Assembly (NCBI GenBank): GCA_009746045.1
Contig: RPFO01000667.1
Span: 6,677,046-6,741,045, forward strand
From: Mesostigma viride
Lineage: Eukaryota; Streptophyta; Mesostigmatophyceae; Mesostigmatales; Mesostigmataceae
DNA: 64,000 nt
Reading direction: 5' to 3'
The position numbers and the translations under genes are program-made. The notes below the pieces were generated by a model that worked only from the letters and a program-made list of their open reading frames with translations, made no database searches and was not told the origin of the DNA. How positions within the stretch are numbered: position 1 is the first letter of the stretch; each line of letters starts with the position of its first letter. Shown piece by piece: positions 11,022-20,540 of the stretch.

Positions 11022-11297
11022 ATATAATTAATTAATATAGACACGTGACTGCGTCATGTGAGCATAAGCCTCAGGGGGAGGGGAACATGGCCGGAATGGA
11101 TGATGCTAGCTATCTAGGTCCTAGTTACAGTGGTGTGGGCACCACGGCCCGAATCGCTATGAATGCCATACACGGTCTCACGCGGAGCCCCCACAGACTT
11201 GGGGGTGGTCTCCTTCATCACTACTTGCCATCTATCCTTGCGAACCATCTGCCTCCATATTACATGGACAAACCAGGCCGAGTCAGCCCGGGTGTGA
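11022..11297 (-). mobile_element. LINE 3' end, 5'-truncated
   Basis: Begins on the plus strand with an AATTAATTAAT tail and continues ACACGTGACTGCGTCA, matching the elements at 43432-44103 and 45436-45738. It contains only the last part of the reverse-transcriptase frame and the 3' UTR. The copy ends at CCCGGGTGTGAG. I see no clear target-site duplication. Confidence 0.8.
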
Positions 11298-11720
11298 GTT
11301 AACGCCAAGCGCATTGGCGTGTTCCTGATTCGGCATATCTCTGCGATTCCAGCGGCACCGGAACGAGTTCATTTCGACAAGTATCAAGAAAGTTAATATG
11401 GTGTTCCGACTTCCCGGTCGCGCGCGAGCGCGAGCCGGCTGTTCTTCTAAGTCGTGCGTGAATATGTGCCGAGACCTTGACGCTAATTGAAGCCCCCAAA
11501 AACTGACAATCACCGCCGCTAGCGTGCATTCTAATTCATTCCTCGCGACGAAAATTTCATATTGGACCCCCGTGGCAATGGTCATCAATAAAATCATCAA
11601 CATTGTGCACAAAACGCACACACTCCGCTATGAAATAACATAATAAACTCGTTAAGTAAATTCATGATTTTCTCTGCATTCCCCATGCTATCTTTGTCTA
11701 GTTTGCCTGAAAGGTCGTCG

Positions 11721-11823
11721 CCATGGCCAGCTCCGGTGCGCGCACCATGCATCACTTTTTCACGGTACGGACGAGTACCGCGAATTTTTTCGGCACCAAA
11801 AAATTTGCGCCAGGACCCTCACC
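11721..11823. mobile_element. Terminus of a TTAA-type transposon
   Basis: This stretch (GGTGCGCGCACCATGCATCA, then an ACGGTAC-containing part) is related to the right terminus of the TTAA element at 20541-22449 and, like it, abuts a TTAA (11824-11827). The other end was not found; 11298-11720 may be its interior. No coding capacity seen. 11830-12400 holds nothing I can support. Confidence 0.45.
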
Positions 11824-12401
11824 TTAATATATCATGATAACTAGCTATGGAATTACGGGCACCCTATTCCAATACCGTGCCCGGATTGGATGTGTAGCGA
11901 ATGCATGTTCAGATAATATAACATGACAATATAGCATGACCACCGTCAAGAGTTCATCTCTACGACTGAAGTCAGGTGTAGACCTGACAAAACCCCAAAC
12001 TTGGAAAGTGTCTTTCACGCAGCCAACTCAGGGAGGAACTGCTCACCACACAAACAGCCTTTATCATGTTAAACAACCATCTGTACGCCTGCATGTGGCG
12101 TCTCGGTGCAACGCCTGCCAACAACTCGGTGATCCGCCGAGGTCCCTTACCATTTGATCAACAATAACAACCCGGGATCCCTTACGGAGCCATGTGATGC
12201 ACAGGGTGGCGTCAGTCGTGCCCCAGGGGGCAACGGGTGCGCATGGCACTGTCGAGGCAAGGCACCCTTCAAGAGGACAAAGGCAGTCCACGCGATATCT
12301 TCAACGTCGTGGGTGCATAGGTCAGCAGATTCTCGGCCAGTGGCACAAATGCTGGCAGCCGGATGGAAAAACGACCATTATTTGTTGCAATGGCCGCCCA
12401 G

Positions 12402-13436
12402 TTAACACCCAAGTATCTTAAGGTGGAATTCCAAGGTGTCTCCATCGCAGATATCTTGGCCCTCGAGCGTGTCATGAATCTGCAAAACCGTGCCATCCCA
12501 CACGAGACTACATGAGTCCGCGGCTATGCCCATGGTCTGAGCCAATGCGCGCATTAGCTTGCCAATCTTGCACGTCCGACGAGCCTTGAAGAGCATTTTA
12601 TTACCTGTATCTAGAAGGACAAAGACTGTAATGGCAGCGTCAGGGTGCTCCTTGGAAAAAGGCTTGGCAACCAGGCCTGGGGCCCAGCGAGCATCCGCAA
12701 TAACGTGGTCATACTTGGTCGGCAGAGGCTTGCCATCCATGGTGAGACCCCGGCCATCGAAACCAAAGGTCTTCAACGGAAATTCAGCGGATTGGACGGC
12801 TCGCTGTGGCCAGACAAGCTCGATAGCGCTGGCACGGATCCCCGTCATGTCACTCAACGTGGCAAGAATCTCAGTTTCCGACATGGTCCGAGGCAGGCTC
12901 AATGTCGCATACTCGGAACCGTCATGCTGGAATTGTACCGTGATGTCCGGTGATGGAAGGCCGGACGCCCATAGCTTCGACGGCGGCCCAGGGAAAGCTT
13001 TGGCATATGCATCCATGGTGTTGTGAATCCGGGCGCTTCGCTTGGCAGGAGGGCCTGCCGCTGCGTTGGGATCATGGTCGATGATGTCTCCACAGATTGC
13101 CTGGCATACTTCGCTGTAGAGGCGAGGAAAGAGAAGCAAACGGTGCCAGACTTCGTCTACCAACCAAGTTGGACTCAGGTTACTCGGGTCTTCGGCTTGA
13201 GCCTTCAATAAAAGGAAGCGTATGAGCTCGACTATGCACTCCTTTGCTTCGAAATCCTTTAGGCTGTTCCCAGAATCAGTGGAGTTGCTGAGAAACTGTA
13301 AGAACGGGGACCAATCTAAAGAGGCCACACCTGTCGCAATTTTCAGGACTTTCTTAGAAACGCCGTTCTCCCCTGCAATGAGCTTGGCCGTCAGAATTGC
13401 AGGCTTTCTAACACTACGGTCTGAGCTTCTCTTCAT
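12402..13436 (-). CDS. Protein with WH-motif helical domain and SUMO-like C-terminus
   Basis: 344 residues, uninterrupted, ATG start MKRSSDRSVRKP. Residues about 85-125 carry SPTWLVDEVWHRLLLFPRLY and IIDHDP, a VDxxWHxxxL...Y...DH pattern like that of glycine-rich-domain (GRDP/DUF1399-like) proteins. Residues about 262-344 (ITVFVLLDTGNKMLFKARRT to the end) read as a beta-grasp domain of the SUMO/Rad60-SLD kind, including a CSLVWDGTVL strand and a DGDTLEFHLKILG end. A middle segment (about 165-215) may be a second, diverged beta-grasp. It ends ILGC rather than with a processing GG, so it is probably a fixed scaffold domain, not a conjugated modifier. Function unknown; the domain calls are by eye. 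Confidence 0.65.
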   Translation of the reverse strand: MKRSSDRSVRKPAILTAKLIAGENGVSKKVLKIATGVASLDWSPFLQFLSNSTDSGNSLKDFEAKECIVELIRFLLLKAQAEDPSNLSPTWLVDEVWHRLLLFPRLYSEVCQAICGDIIDHDPNAAAGPPAKRSARIHNTMDAYAKAFPGPPSKLWASGLPSPDITVQFQHDGSEYATLSLPRTMSETEILATLSDMTGIRASAIELVWPQRAVQSAEFPLKTFGFDGRGLTMDGKPLPTKYDHVIADARWAPGLVAKPFSKEHPDAAITVFVLLDTGNKMLFKARRTCKIGKLMRALAQTMGIAADSCSLVWDGTVLQIHDTLEGQDICDGDTLEFHLKILGC

Positions 13437-13647
13437 TCTTTTCTTGCGGCATGCCTAGGATCCCATAATTATTATGTATGCACGATGTATGTTCAAGCAC
13501 AGCTGCAAGTCGAAGACCTTCACCCTCGTACTTCCGCGTTCTTCGCCAAAATTATGTTGTTGGAGAATGGTAAGCTGTTATGATAGACAAATCATCATTG
13601 TTGTTTATTTGGTTGGTTTTGGACTGCCTTGTTGTTGCCCACGCCTC

Positions 13648-13699
13648 ACATGGGCAGCAGCCACTAAAGATTCTCTGCTGCCCATGGGCGGCGTGGGAC

Positions 13700-13768
<69 letters not shown>

Positions 13769-13785
13769 TGGGCAGCAGAGTATCG
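13648..13785. repeat. (AAC)n microsatellite beside a short hairpin
   Basis: CATGGGCAGCAG (13648) pairs with CTGCTGCCCATG (ending 13686), and CATGGGCAGCAG recurs after about 68 bp of (AAC)n (13700-13767). Frames across it (poly-Asn, Thr, Leu or Val) are repeat translations. Confidence 0.85.
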
Positions 13786-14799
13786 ATACAGAGGTACATA
13801 CAGTACTTCAGAACAGGGTACAGAATCATCAATACCATGTTCAGGGTGAACAACCGCACGGTTGGGTCCCTTACTTTGGTTTACAGGCTGTACACCCGGG
13901 CCGCATACTGTACTGTACGTGTTGCGGAACTCGTTGCGGAACCCATTCATCTCTGAAAGTTGAGAAATTGAGGAACGGGGCAGATTCTCCATTGACAAGA
14001 CGTTGAGAAACGGGGCAGATTTTGAGAGCGACTACAATCATACTGGTGATTCCTTTTCGATGTCGGCCGAATGACATGACGTGACGCGGCCACGCGGGTT
14101 TGTGATACCTATATCCACGAGACCCCACATATTGCATGTGCAGGAATATCCCGCGGAGTAAGTCCGGCCATGAAGCATTGTGTTCTTCAGACATTGCCGA
14201 AATCTTCGAAAGCTCTTCAACCCTCTCCGAAATCTTTGACCTCCTTTCTCCGTCGATGAGCTGATCGCCAATTTAAAGGTATGGTCTCTTGGTGGTCTCG
14301 CTTCCCTGGCTATGTAGAGCAGAATTATGACGGAAGTGCATGAGCATGCGTTTGCTGTGTTTGTATGCTGGGTAAAACAGTCTGCATATAATGACTGGGG
14401 CCGTGCATTCGTGTCTAAAAGTGCACGTAGCGATAAGTTTATCGGCTGTGATGAATGTACGTGTCATATCTGGGTGGCTCGCGGAGCCACTTCCTCTGTA
14501 TCGAAGATAGCAAAAGCCAAACTTTAGGGGGTTCCGCACGACGCTCTTTTGTCAGCTTGTGGATGCCTCATTAGGATTTTGACGTCCATCATTTTGTCGC
14601 CGTGCCATTAAAGAATACGTGCAAAGCAGATACGTTTCGTGCGTATGACGGTGAGCATGGGAGGCTTTAAGGAGTGATTTCCTGGGATGAATGGGCTCGT
14701 AGGGCATTGCTTGAACCGCTGCAGCTCTGTGATGTTTGCTTGCGTACGTGGTTTTGGGCCCTGCAGGAAAGCCCGCCGCCGCCTCGCGCCAGGAGTATA

Positions 14800-15036
14800 A
14801 TGGATCCGAGAAATCGACACATCAGCGTGGAGGAGCTTGCGATCAATGCCATGAGACTAGAGACGGTCGAATTCCACCTGAACCACTTGAAAGAGACTCG
14901 GTTGCGCAGGTGTCAGAAGAACAACGGAGCATTCAAGGGGATTGGCCTGGGCCTCAGCCCGATGGTCCTGTTCGCGTCTCTCTCTCTCACGTTGCTCGTG
15001 GATCTGGCCACGAGTAAGGCCAAGCACAGGATGTGA
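14800..15036 (+). CDS. Hypothetical small membrane protein, 78 aa
   Basis: The ATG lies in GTATAATGG. The first 45 residues are charged and helical (SVEELAINAMRLETVEFHLN, a possible short coiled coil), followed by one hydrophobic segment (LSPMVLFASLSLTLLVDLAT) and a basic end (SKAKHRM), so a tail-anchored membrane protein is plausible. The frame is open further upstream without a better ATG. No homolog recognised. 13786-14799 and 15037-15689 hold no other gene I can support. Confidence 0.35.
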   Translation: MDPRNRHISVEELAINAMRLETVEFHLNHLKETRLRRCQKNNGAFKGIGLGLSPMVLFASLSLTLLVDLATSKAKHRM

Positions 15037-15955
15037 CTGGCGTGCTTTCATCTGGCATCCCAAGGGCAGCGGCAAGGATCCCCACAAAAAAATCAACACG
15101 GAGCAGCTGCATGTGTCACGGAGCTCAACACAGAAATAACTCCGCGTCTAGTGGGCATCAAATACTTGTAGTAAATGGACAGTGAGATGAAGGAAGAGCT
15201 AGTTTCTGTACATATTAAAATTCAATACTGCTACAATTATAAATAAATTGACTGGTAATTCCATGTAAACGGCAACAGCCACGGGTGCCTAGCGAGCCGA
15301 GCTTTACGGCACGTCAGTCTTGTGCGTCAAGCCTCAGTCGAGCGAGCTCCCGGCCGCAAGGGGCTCCGGCCCCGAGACAGACTGCGGCAATTGACAACTA
15401 TATTGAATTAATAGTACTCCTACACACAGATCTCGAGTGATTTATCTAGTACCAAATCCGAAAGGCTTGCATCACTCCCCGGACAGGAGAACTTTTGCGG
15501 ATGACTGTAGGTGTAAGTTGGCGATGCCATGGTAACCGGAGACGTCCGTCCTATAGTCAGCAAAATTGGTGCGAGAGGTCCCCAGTTCGATTCCGGTCGG
15601 ATTCATTTGCAGATCGCGTTTTCCGCGTTTTCCGCGGCCTGGCACTGAACGCAAAGGTTTTCACCTTTGCGGAGTGTCTGATTAGAATATTGAATTGAAT
15701 TGAATTGAATTGAATTGTAACATAACTCCGTTGGGAGAATATGTAGCACATATCCCTGAGAAGGGGCATATGGCTTTTAATACATTCTGGGCTACTTCCT
15801 GCAAGGGTGGGAATGTAAGCTACCCGTGCTCTAGGTGCACCAGGGCACCTGCACCCTCATGATCTATGCACGCTATGCCCAGCTAAGGGGGAGCATGTCA
15901 TGTGGGGGAAGATCGTCATGGCTATACAAGAGCTAGGGCATGGCTTCTCAACAGA

Positions 15956-17960
15956 CCACTTCCAGGGTAGCCACGAGCCACGAGCCACGAGGTAGCCATG
16001 GCTGACGGCGGAGCTCATAACTTTCACGTTTGAGCACCGAATTTAGCCGTGAATATCACAATCGACGCGTCTTTTTATGACGCACATGCTGATATAATTC
16101 TCCGAAGCTATTACGCAATATACGATGAGCAAACGCCTCTCGACGCAACGCAGCCTGGCGGCTGCGCTTAGCAATGAAAATACGTCTGCAGCCCCGGCTG
16201 CAGCTTCGCCAACCGGTCCAGAAGGCAGCGGCGCCACTAGCCAAGCTCTAGTGGTCGCCCAGCCCCCGCTGGCCGCCTCGCCAGCAGCGTCGCCTGAACC
16301 CAAGCGCAGTCGCCCTGCCGAGCCGACCTGGGAGGAGTTCGACTTTGACGCCAGCCAGCCCGGCTTTTTTGACAAGCTCAACCCCGACAAGATCCTGAGC
16401 TACGTGTTTTTCGGATCGTATGCCTCGCTTCTCGAGATGTGCAAGCAACTCTTCCATCAGGGCCGCCTCACCGATGCTTTCCAGAGACGCACCCACAACT
16501 TCGACCAAATCCTCAAATGCCGCCGCCCCCACCTTCAGATTCGCGTCCTTTTCTCCCTCCTCGGCCGCTCCCTCGAGGAGCTTTGGCCCCCAAAGCCCCT
16601 CACCACCACCTTAACCGAATCCTCCATCCGCTCACTCCTCAAGGAGGCCCTCGAGCAGCACGTGGCCCCCATCGCAGCAGATGTGGCGGTCATGGGCAGC
16701 ACGTTGGCTGCCGAGCTCCCCCTCCTCTCCACCGCCACCTCCACCATCTCCACCGCCACCTCCACCCTCCTCGCCTCCTCCACCGCCACCACCTCCACCT
16801 CCGACGCCATCACCGCCCAGCTCCGTGACATCGACCAGCGTCTTAAGGACAACGCCATTGCTATCGAGGTTCTGCAGAATACCGCAGGCCTCACCGCCCA
16901 GGCGGTGAAGGACATTGCCGCCAAGCCAGCCTCGGCTGGCCTGGCCGGCGATGCTCCTCCCATCACCACCTGGGCGGACATGCTTAAGCAACATACCACC
17001 TCCACCACCTCCGCCGTCGCAGCCCAGCTTCAACGGCAGACGCTTGACCTCCGCGAGGAGGCCGAGCTCGCCAAGCGCAGCCTCAACGTCATTGTCAAGA
17101 ACTTCAAGATGGAGGAAGGTGAGAATTCCGAGAAGCTTTTGCGTGCGTTTGAGAGAGAAATCCTTAGTCGCATGGGCCTTAACGGTGAGATAGAGCTGGC
17201 TGCCCACCGCCTTCCCCGCGCGCGGGGTAAGGCAGGGCCGCCCCCGCTCCTCCTCACCTTTAAGACCCCGGCGGACAAGATTTCTTTTCTCAGACGCCGC
17301 AAGCGGCTCGAGAAGACTCTCTTCACCCTTGATGACGACTTGACCCTGGCGCAGCAACAACGGCGACGGGAGCTATGGCCGACCTACCTCCAGCTCCGGC
17401 AGACCAAGGCGGGGCAGCCGGTGTACTGGAAGGGGGCGGCCATCTACGTCGGCCACAAGCCCTGGCAGGCGACCCCCCCCCCCCCGCGGCCCCAGCGACT
17501 CCAGACGCCCCAGCTTAGGGGAATACAGCAGTAGTAGTGCAGAATAGATAGACCGTGGCCATGTACATGTACGCCTCCTAGAGGCACTATCCCAGCTAAG
17601 CCCCGCGCTTTATTTAATCATGTACATGTGTGCCTATGATGTGCCACACTCCAGACGATGCATAGCCTTATTTAGTAATGTTGTGCCCATGCAGGGAGTC
17701 ACTCTCTGCTGAGAAGCCATGCCATAGCTCTTGTATAGCCATGATGATCTTCCCCCTCACAGGCATGCTCCCCCCTTACCCGGGCATAGCGTGATAGACC
17801 ATGAGGGTGCGGGTGCCCTGGTGCACCTAGAGCAAGTGTTGTTTACATTCCCACCCTTGCAGGAAGTAGCTTAGAATGTATTATAGGCCCATATGCCCCT
17901 TCTCAGGGCTATGTGCTACATATACTCCCAACGGAGTTATGTTCCTAATTAATTAATTAA
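15956..17960 (+). mobile_element. Full-length ORF1-only non-LTR element, copy 1
   Basis: Flanked by the perfect 11-bp duplication TTCTCAACAGA at 15945-15955 and 17961-17971. It has a 5' UTR with repeated GAGCCAC units, one intact ORF, a 3' UTR of about 400 bp and an (AATT)n tail. No reverse transcriptase or endonuclease is encoded in its 2005 bp. It landed in the 3' UTR of the older minus-strand copy. Confidence 0.85.
16125..17534 (+). CDS. L1 ORF1p-like RNA-binding protein, intact (copy 1)
   Basis: 469 residues. The N-terminus is MSKRLSTQRSLAAAL, followed by a Pro/Ala/Ser-rich linker. A conserved domain of unknown fold follows (about 65-170, with FFGSYASLLEMCKQLF and VLFSLLGRSLEELW). A Ser/Thr-rich hinge (about 195-225) leads into a helical segment with heptad-like hydrophobics (DIDQRLKDNAIAIEVLQNTA). 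The C-terminal third matches the RRM plus CTD layout of L1 ORF1 proteins: a strand at LNVIVKNF, the AAHRLPRARG signature, LLLTFKTPADKISFLRRRKR, then DDDLTLAQQQRRRELWP and VYWKGAAIYV. Known ORF1 proteins coat element RNA and act as chaperones; that role is inferred here. Copy 2 is nearly identical at the N-terminus, so the family was active recently. Confidence 0.75.
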   Translation: MSKRLSTQRSLAAALSNENTSAAPAAASPTGPEGSGATSQALVVAQPPLAASPAASPEPKRSRPAEPTWEEFDFDASQPGFFDKLNPDKILSYVFFGSYASLLEMCKQLFHQGRLTDAFQRRTHNFDQILKCRRPHLQIRVLFSLLGRSLEELWPPKPLTTTLTESSIRSLLKEALEQHVAPIAADVAVMGSTLAAELPLLSTATSTISTATSTLLASSTATTSTSDAITAQLRDIDQRLKDNAIAIEVLQNTAGLTAQAVKDIAAKPASAGLAGDAPPITTWADMLKQHTTSTTSAVAAQLQRQTLDLREEAELAKRSLNVIVKNFKMEEGENSEKLLRAFEREILSRMGLNGEIELAAHRLPRARGKAGPPPLLLTFKTPADKISFLRRRKRLEKTLFTLDDDLTLAQQQRRRELWPTYLQLRQTKAGQPVYWKGAAIYVGHKPWQATPPPPRPQRLQTPQLRGIQQ

Positions 17961-17993
17961 TTCTCAACAGAGAGCATCTCTCTGCATAGGCAT

Positions 17994-20023
17994 TGAATTG
18001 AATTGAATTGAATTGTAACATAACTCCGTTGGGAGTATATGTAGCACATAGCCCAGAGAAGGGGCACATGGCCTATCATACATTCTAAGCTACTTCCTGC
18101 AAGGGTGGGAATGTAAACAACACTTGCTCTAGGTGCACTAGGGCACCTGCAACACCCAGAGTTTCAGGCAACACCCAGCTAAGGGGAGCCTGTCATAGGT
18201 GGGGAAGATCAGCACAGCTATACAAAAGCTAGGGCATGGCTTCTCAGCAGGGAGTGACCCCCTGCATGGGCACGGCATAATTAAATAAAGCTAGGTATCA
18301 TCTGGAGGGTGGCTCATCATACTACGTAGGCACACATGTACATGACTAAAAAAAAGGCTGGTCTAGGCTGGTATAGTGCCTGTAGTAGGCGGGCATGTAC
18401 AAGGCCACTGTCTATCTATTCTACACTACTGCTGCTGTATTCCCCTAGGCTGGGGCTGCCGGAGTCGCTGGGGCCGCGGTGGTCGAGGGGGTCGCGTGCC
18501 AGGGCTTGTGGCCGACGTAGATGTCCGCCCCCTTCCAGTACACCGGCTGGCCCGCCTTGGTCTGCCGGAGCTGGAGGTAGGTCGGCCATAGCTCCCGTCG
18601 CCGTTGTTGCTGCGCCAGGGTCAAGTCGTCGTCCACGGTGAAGGGAGTGTTCTCGAGCCGCTTGCGGCGTCTGAGGAACGAAACCTTGTCCGCTGGGCTC
18701 TTAAAGATGAGAAGAAGCGGAGGCGCCCCTGCCTTACCCCGCGCGCGGGGGAGGCGGTGGGCGGTCAGCTTAATCTCACCAAGGAGGCCCATGCGTGCAA
18801 GGATTTTGCTCTCAAACGCACGTGCAAGCTTCTCGGAATTCTCACCTTCCACCAGGTCGAAGTTCTTGAGGATGGCGTTGAGGCTGCGCTTGGAGAGCTC
18901 GGCCTCCTCGCGGAGGTCAAGCGTCTGCCGCTGGAGCTGGGCTGCGACGGCGGAGGTGGTGGAGGTGGTATGTTGCTTAAGCATGTCCGCCCAGGTGGTG
19001 ATGGGAGGAGCATCGCCGGCCAGGCCAGCCGGGGCTGGCTTGGCGGCAATGTCCTTCACCGCCTGGGCGGTGAGGCCTGCGGTGTTCTGCAGAACCTCGA
19101 TAGCGATGGCGTTGTCCTTAAGACGCTGGTCGATGTCACGGAGCTGGGCGGTGATGGCGTCGGAGGTGGAGGTGGTGGCGGTGGAGGAGGCGAGGAGGGT
19201 GGAGGTGGCGGTGGAGATGGTGGAGGTGGCGGTGGAAAGGAGGGGAAGCTCGGCAGTCAGCGTGCCGCCGATGGCCGCCACATCTGCAGCAATGGGGTCC
19301 ACGTGCTCCTCGAGGGCCTCCTTAAGGAGTGAGCGGAGGGAGGATTCGGTTAAGGTGGTGGTGAGAGGCTTGGGGGGCCAAAGCTCCCCGATGGAGCGTC
19401 CAAGGAGGGAAAAGAGAGCGACATGCTGGAGGTAGGGGCGGTGGAGGCTGGGAATGGTGTCGAAACAGGAGATACGAATCCAGCGAGGGTCAAAGAGGCG
19501 ACCTTGGTTGAAGAGCTGCTTGCAGAGTGCAAGAAGCGAGGCGTGCGTTCCCTGAAACACGCAGACCAGGATGCGTTCCGTGGTAAGCGTGTCAAGGAAG
19601 CCGGGCTGGCTGGCTTCGGCGACAAAGTCGGCCGCTATCCAACTCGGCTCGGCAGAGCGACTGCGCTTGGGTTCAGGCGACGCTGCGGGCGAGGCGGGCT
19701 CAGCAGGGGGCTGGGCGACCACTAGAGCTTGGCTAGTGGCGCCGCTGCCTTCTGGGCCGGTTGGCGAAGCTGCAGCCGGGGCTGCAGACGTATTTTCATT
19801 GCTGAGCGCAGCCGCCAGGCTGCGTTGCGTCGAGAGGCGTTTGCTCATCGTATAGTGCGTTATAGCTTCGGAAAATTATATCAGCATGTGCGTCTAAGAA
19901 AGACGAAGCGATTGTGATATTCACAGCTGAATTCGGTGCTCAAACGTGAAAGTTATGAGCTCCGACAGCCATGGCTACCTCGTGGCTCGTGGCTCGAGGC
20001 TCGTGGTAATTAATATACGAATA
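17994..20023 (-). mobile_element. Full-length ORF1-only non-LTR element, copy 2
   Basis: Flanked by GCATAGGCAT at 17984-17993 and 20024-20033, a 10-bp target-site duplication. The (AATTG)n tail is at the plus-strand left end, so the element is in minus orientation. One intact ORF and no reverse transcriptase in 2030 bp. It lies only about 20 bp of host element away from copy 1, tail to tail. Confidence 0.85.
18445..19848 (-). CDS. L1 ORF1p-like RNA-binding protein, intact (copy 2)
   Basis: 467 residues with the same domain order as copy 1. The first 48 residues are identical, then the 70-170 segment is markedly diverged (SWIAADFVAEASQPGFLDTL, GTHASLLALCKQLF) while the coiled-coil and RRM/CTD parts are again close to identical. 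That patchwork suggests recombination or selection on the middle domain. It keeps AHRLPRARGKAG, DDDLTLAQQQRRRELWP and YWKGADIYVGHKPW. Confidence 0.75.
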   Translation of the reverse strand: MSKRLSTQRSLAAALSNENTSAAPAAASPTGPEGSGATSQALVVAQPPAEPASPAASPEPKRSRSAEPSWIAADFVAEASQPGFLDTLTTERILVCVFQGTHASLLALCKQLFNQGRLFDPRWIRISCFDTIPSLHRPYLQHVALFSLLGRSIGELWPPKPLTTTLTESSLRSLLKEALEEHVDPIAADVAAIGGTLTAELPLLSTATSTISTATSTLLASSTATTSTSDAITAQLRDIDQRLKDNAIAIEVLQNTAGLTAQAVKDIAAKPAPAGLAGDAPPITTWADMLKQHTTSTTSAVAAQLQRQTLDLREEAELSKRSLNAILKNFDLVEGENSEKLARAFESKILARMGLLGEIKLTAHRLPRARGKAGAPPLLLIFKSPADKVSFLRRRKRLENTPFTVDDDLTLAQQQRRRELWPTYLQLRQTKAGQPVYWKGADIYVGHKPWHATPSTTAAPATPAAPA

Positions 20024-20178
20024 GCATAGGCATAGCATGGCTAAATTCTTAATGCAACATCCATGGGGGTCCCATTATAGACATGGCTTGGCTAAATGCT
20101 GAAGGCATAATCCATGGGGGCCATTATGGGCGCACATGCGCGTGGGCCACATGCTAGGCTAAGCCTGACTAATCTACA

Positions 20179-20536
20179 CTACTGGTATATATTCCTAGTC
20201 TGAGGTGGCAGGAGGGGGCTGCCAGGGCGCTTGTGGTCAACGTGGATGACCGCCCCCCTCCAGTGTACCGGCTTCCCCCGTGCGCTCTGCCGGAGCTGAA
20301 GGTAGGTCGGCCATAGCTCGCGTCGCAGCTGTTGCTGGGCCAGGGTCAAGTCGTCGTCCAGCGTGAAGCGAGTCTCCGAGAGCTTCTTGCGGCATTTAAG
20401 GAACAACAGCTTGTCCGCCATGTACTTAAAGGTGAGGAGCACGGGTGCCGGGCCAGCCTTCCCCCGCGCGCGGGGGAGGCGGACAGCCGACATGTCCAGC
20501 TCACCAGTGAGTAGCATGGGGGCAAAAATGTCGCGC
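20179..20536 (-). pseudogene. ORF1p-like C-terminal part, separated by a transposon
   Basis: Encodes the RRM/CTD part (LTGELDMSAVRLPRARG, DDDLTLAQQQLRRELWP) and ends at TAG near 20180. Its upstream half is at 22454-23461. The frame runs directly across the two pieces when the 20541-22449 insert and one TTAA are left out, so the gene was colinear before the insertion. Confidence 0.8.
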
Positions 20537-20540
20537 TTAA

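Noticed and set aside
16632-17360. Antisense Gly-rich frames over the ORF1-like genes, also at 18604-19332 and 22362-23240
   Set aside because: Shadow frames caused by GC-rich codon bias; the sense frames carry the conserved domains.
15690-17960. DNA transposon with terminal inverted repeats of over 200 bp
   Set aside because: The inverted repeats are the 3' UTRs of two opposite retroelement copies. Target-site duplications show copy 1 is inserted in the older copy.
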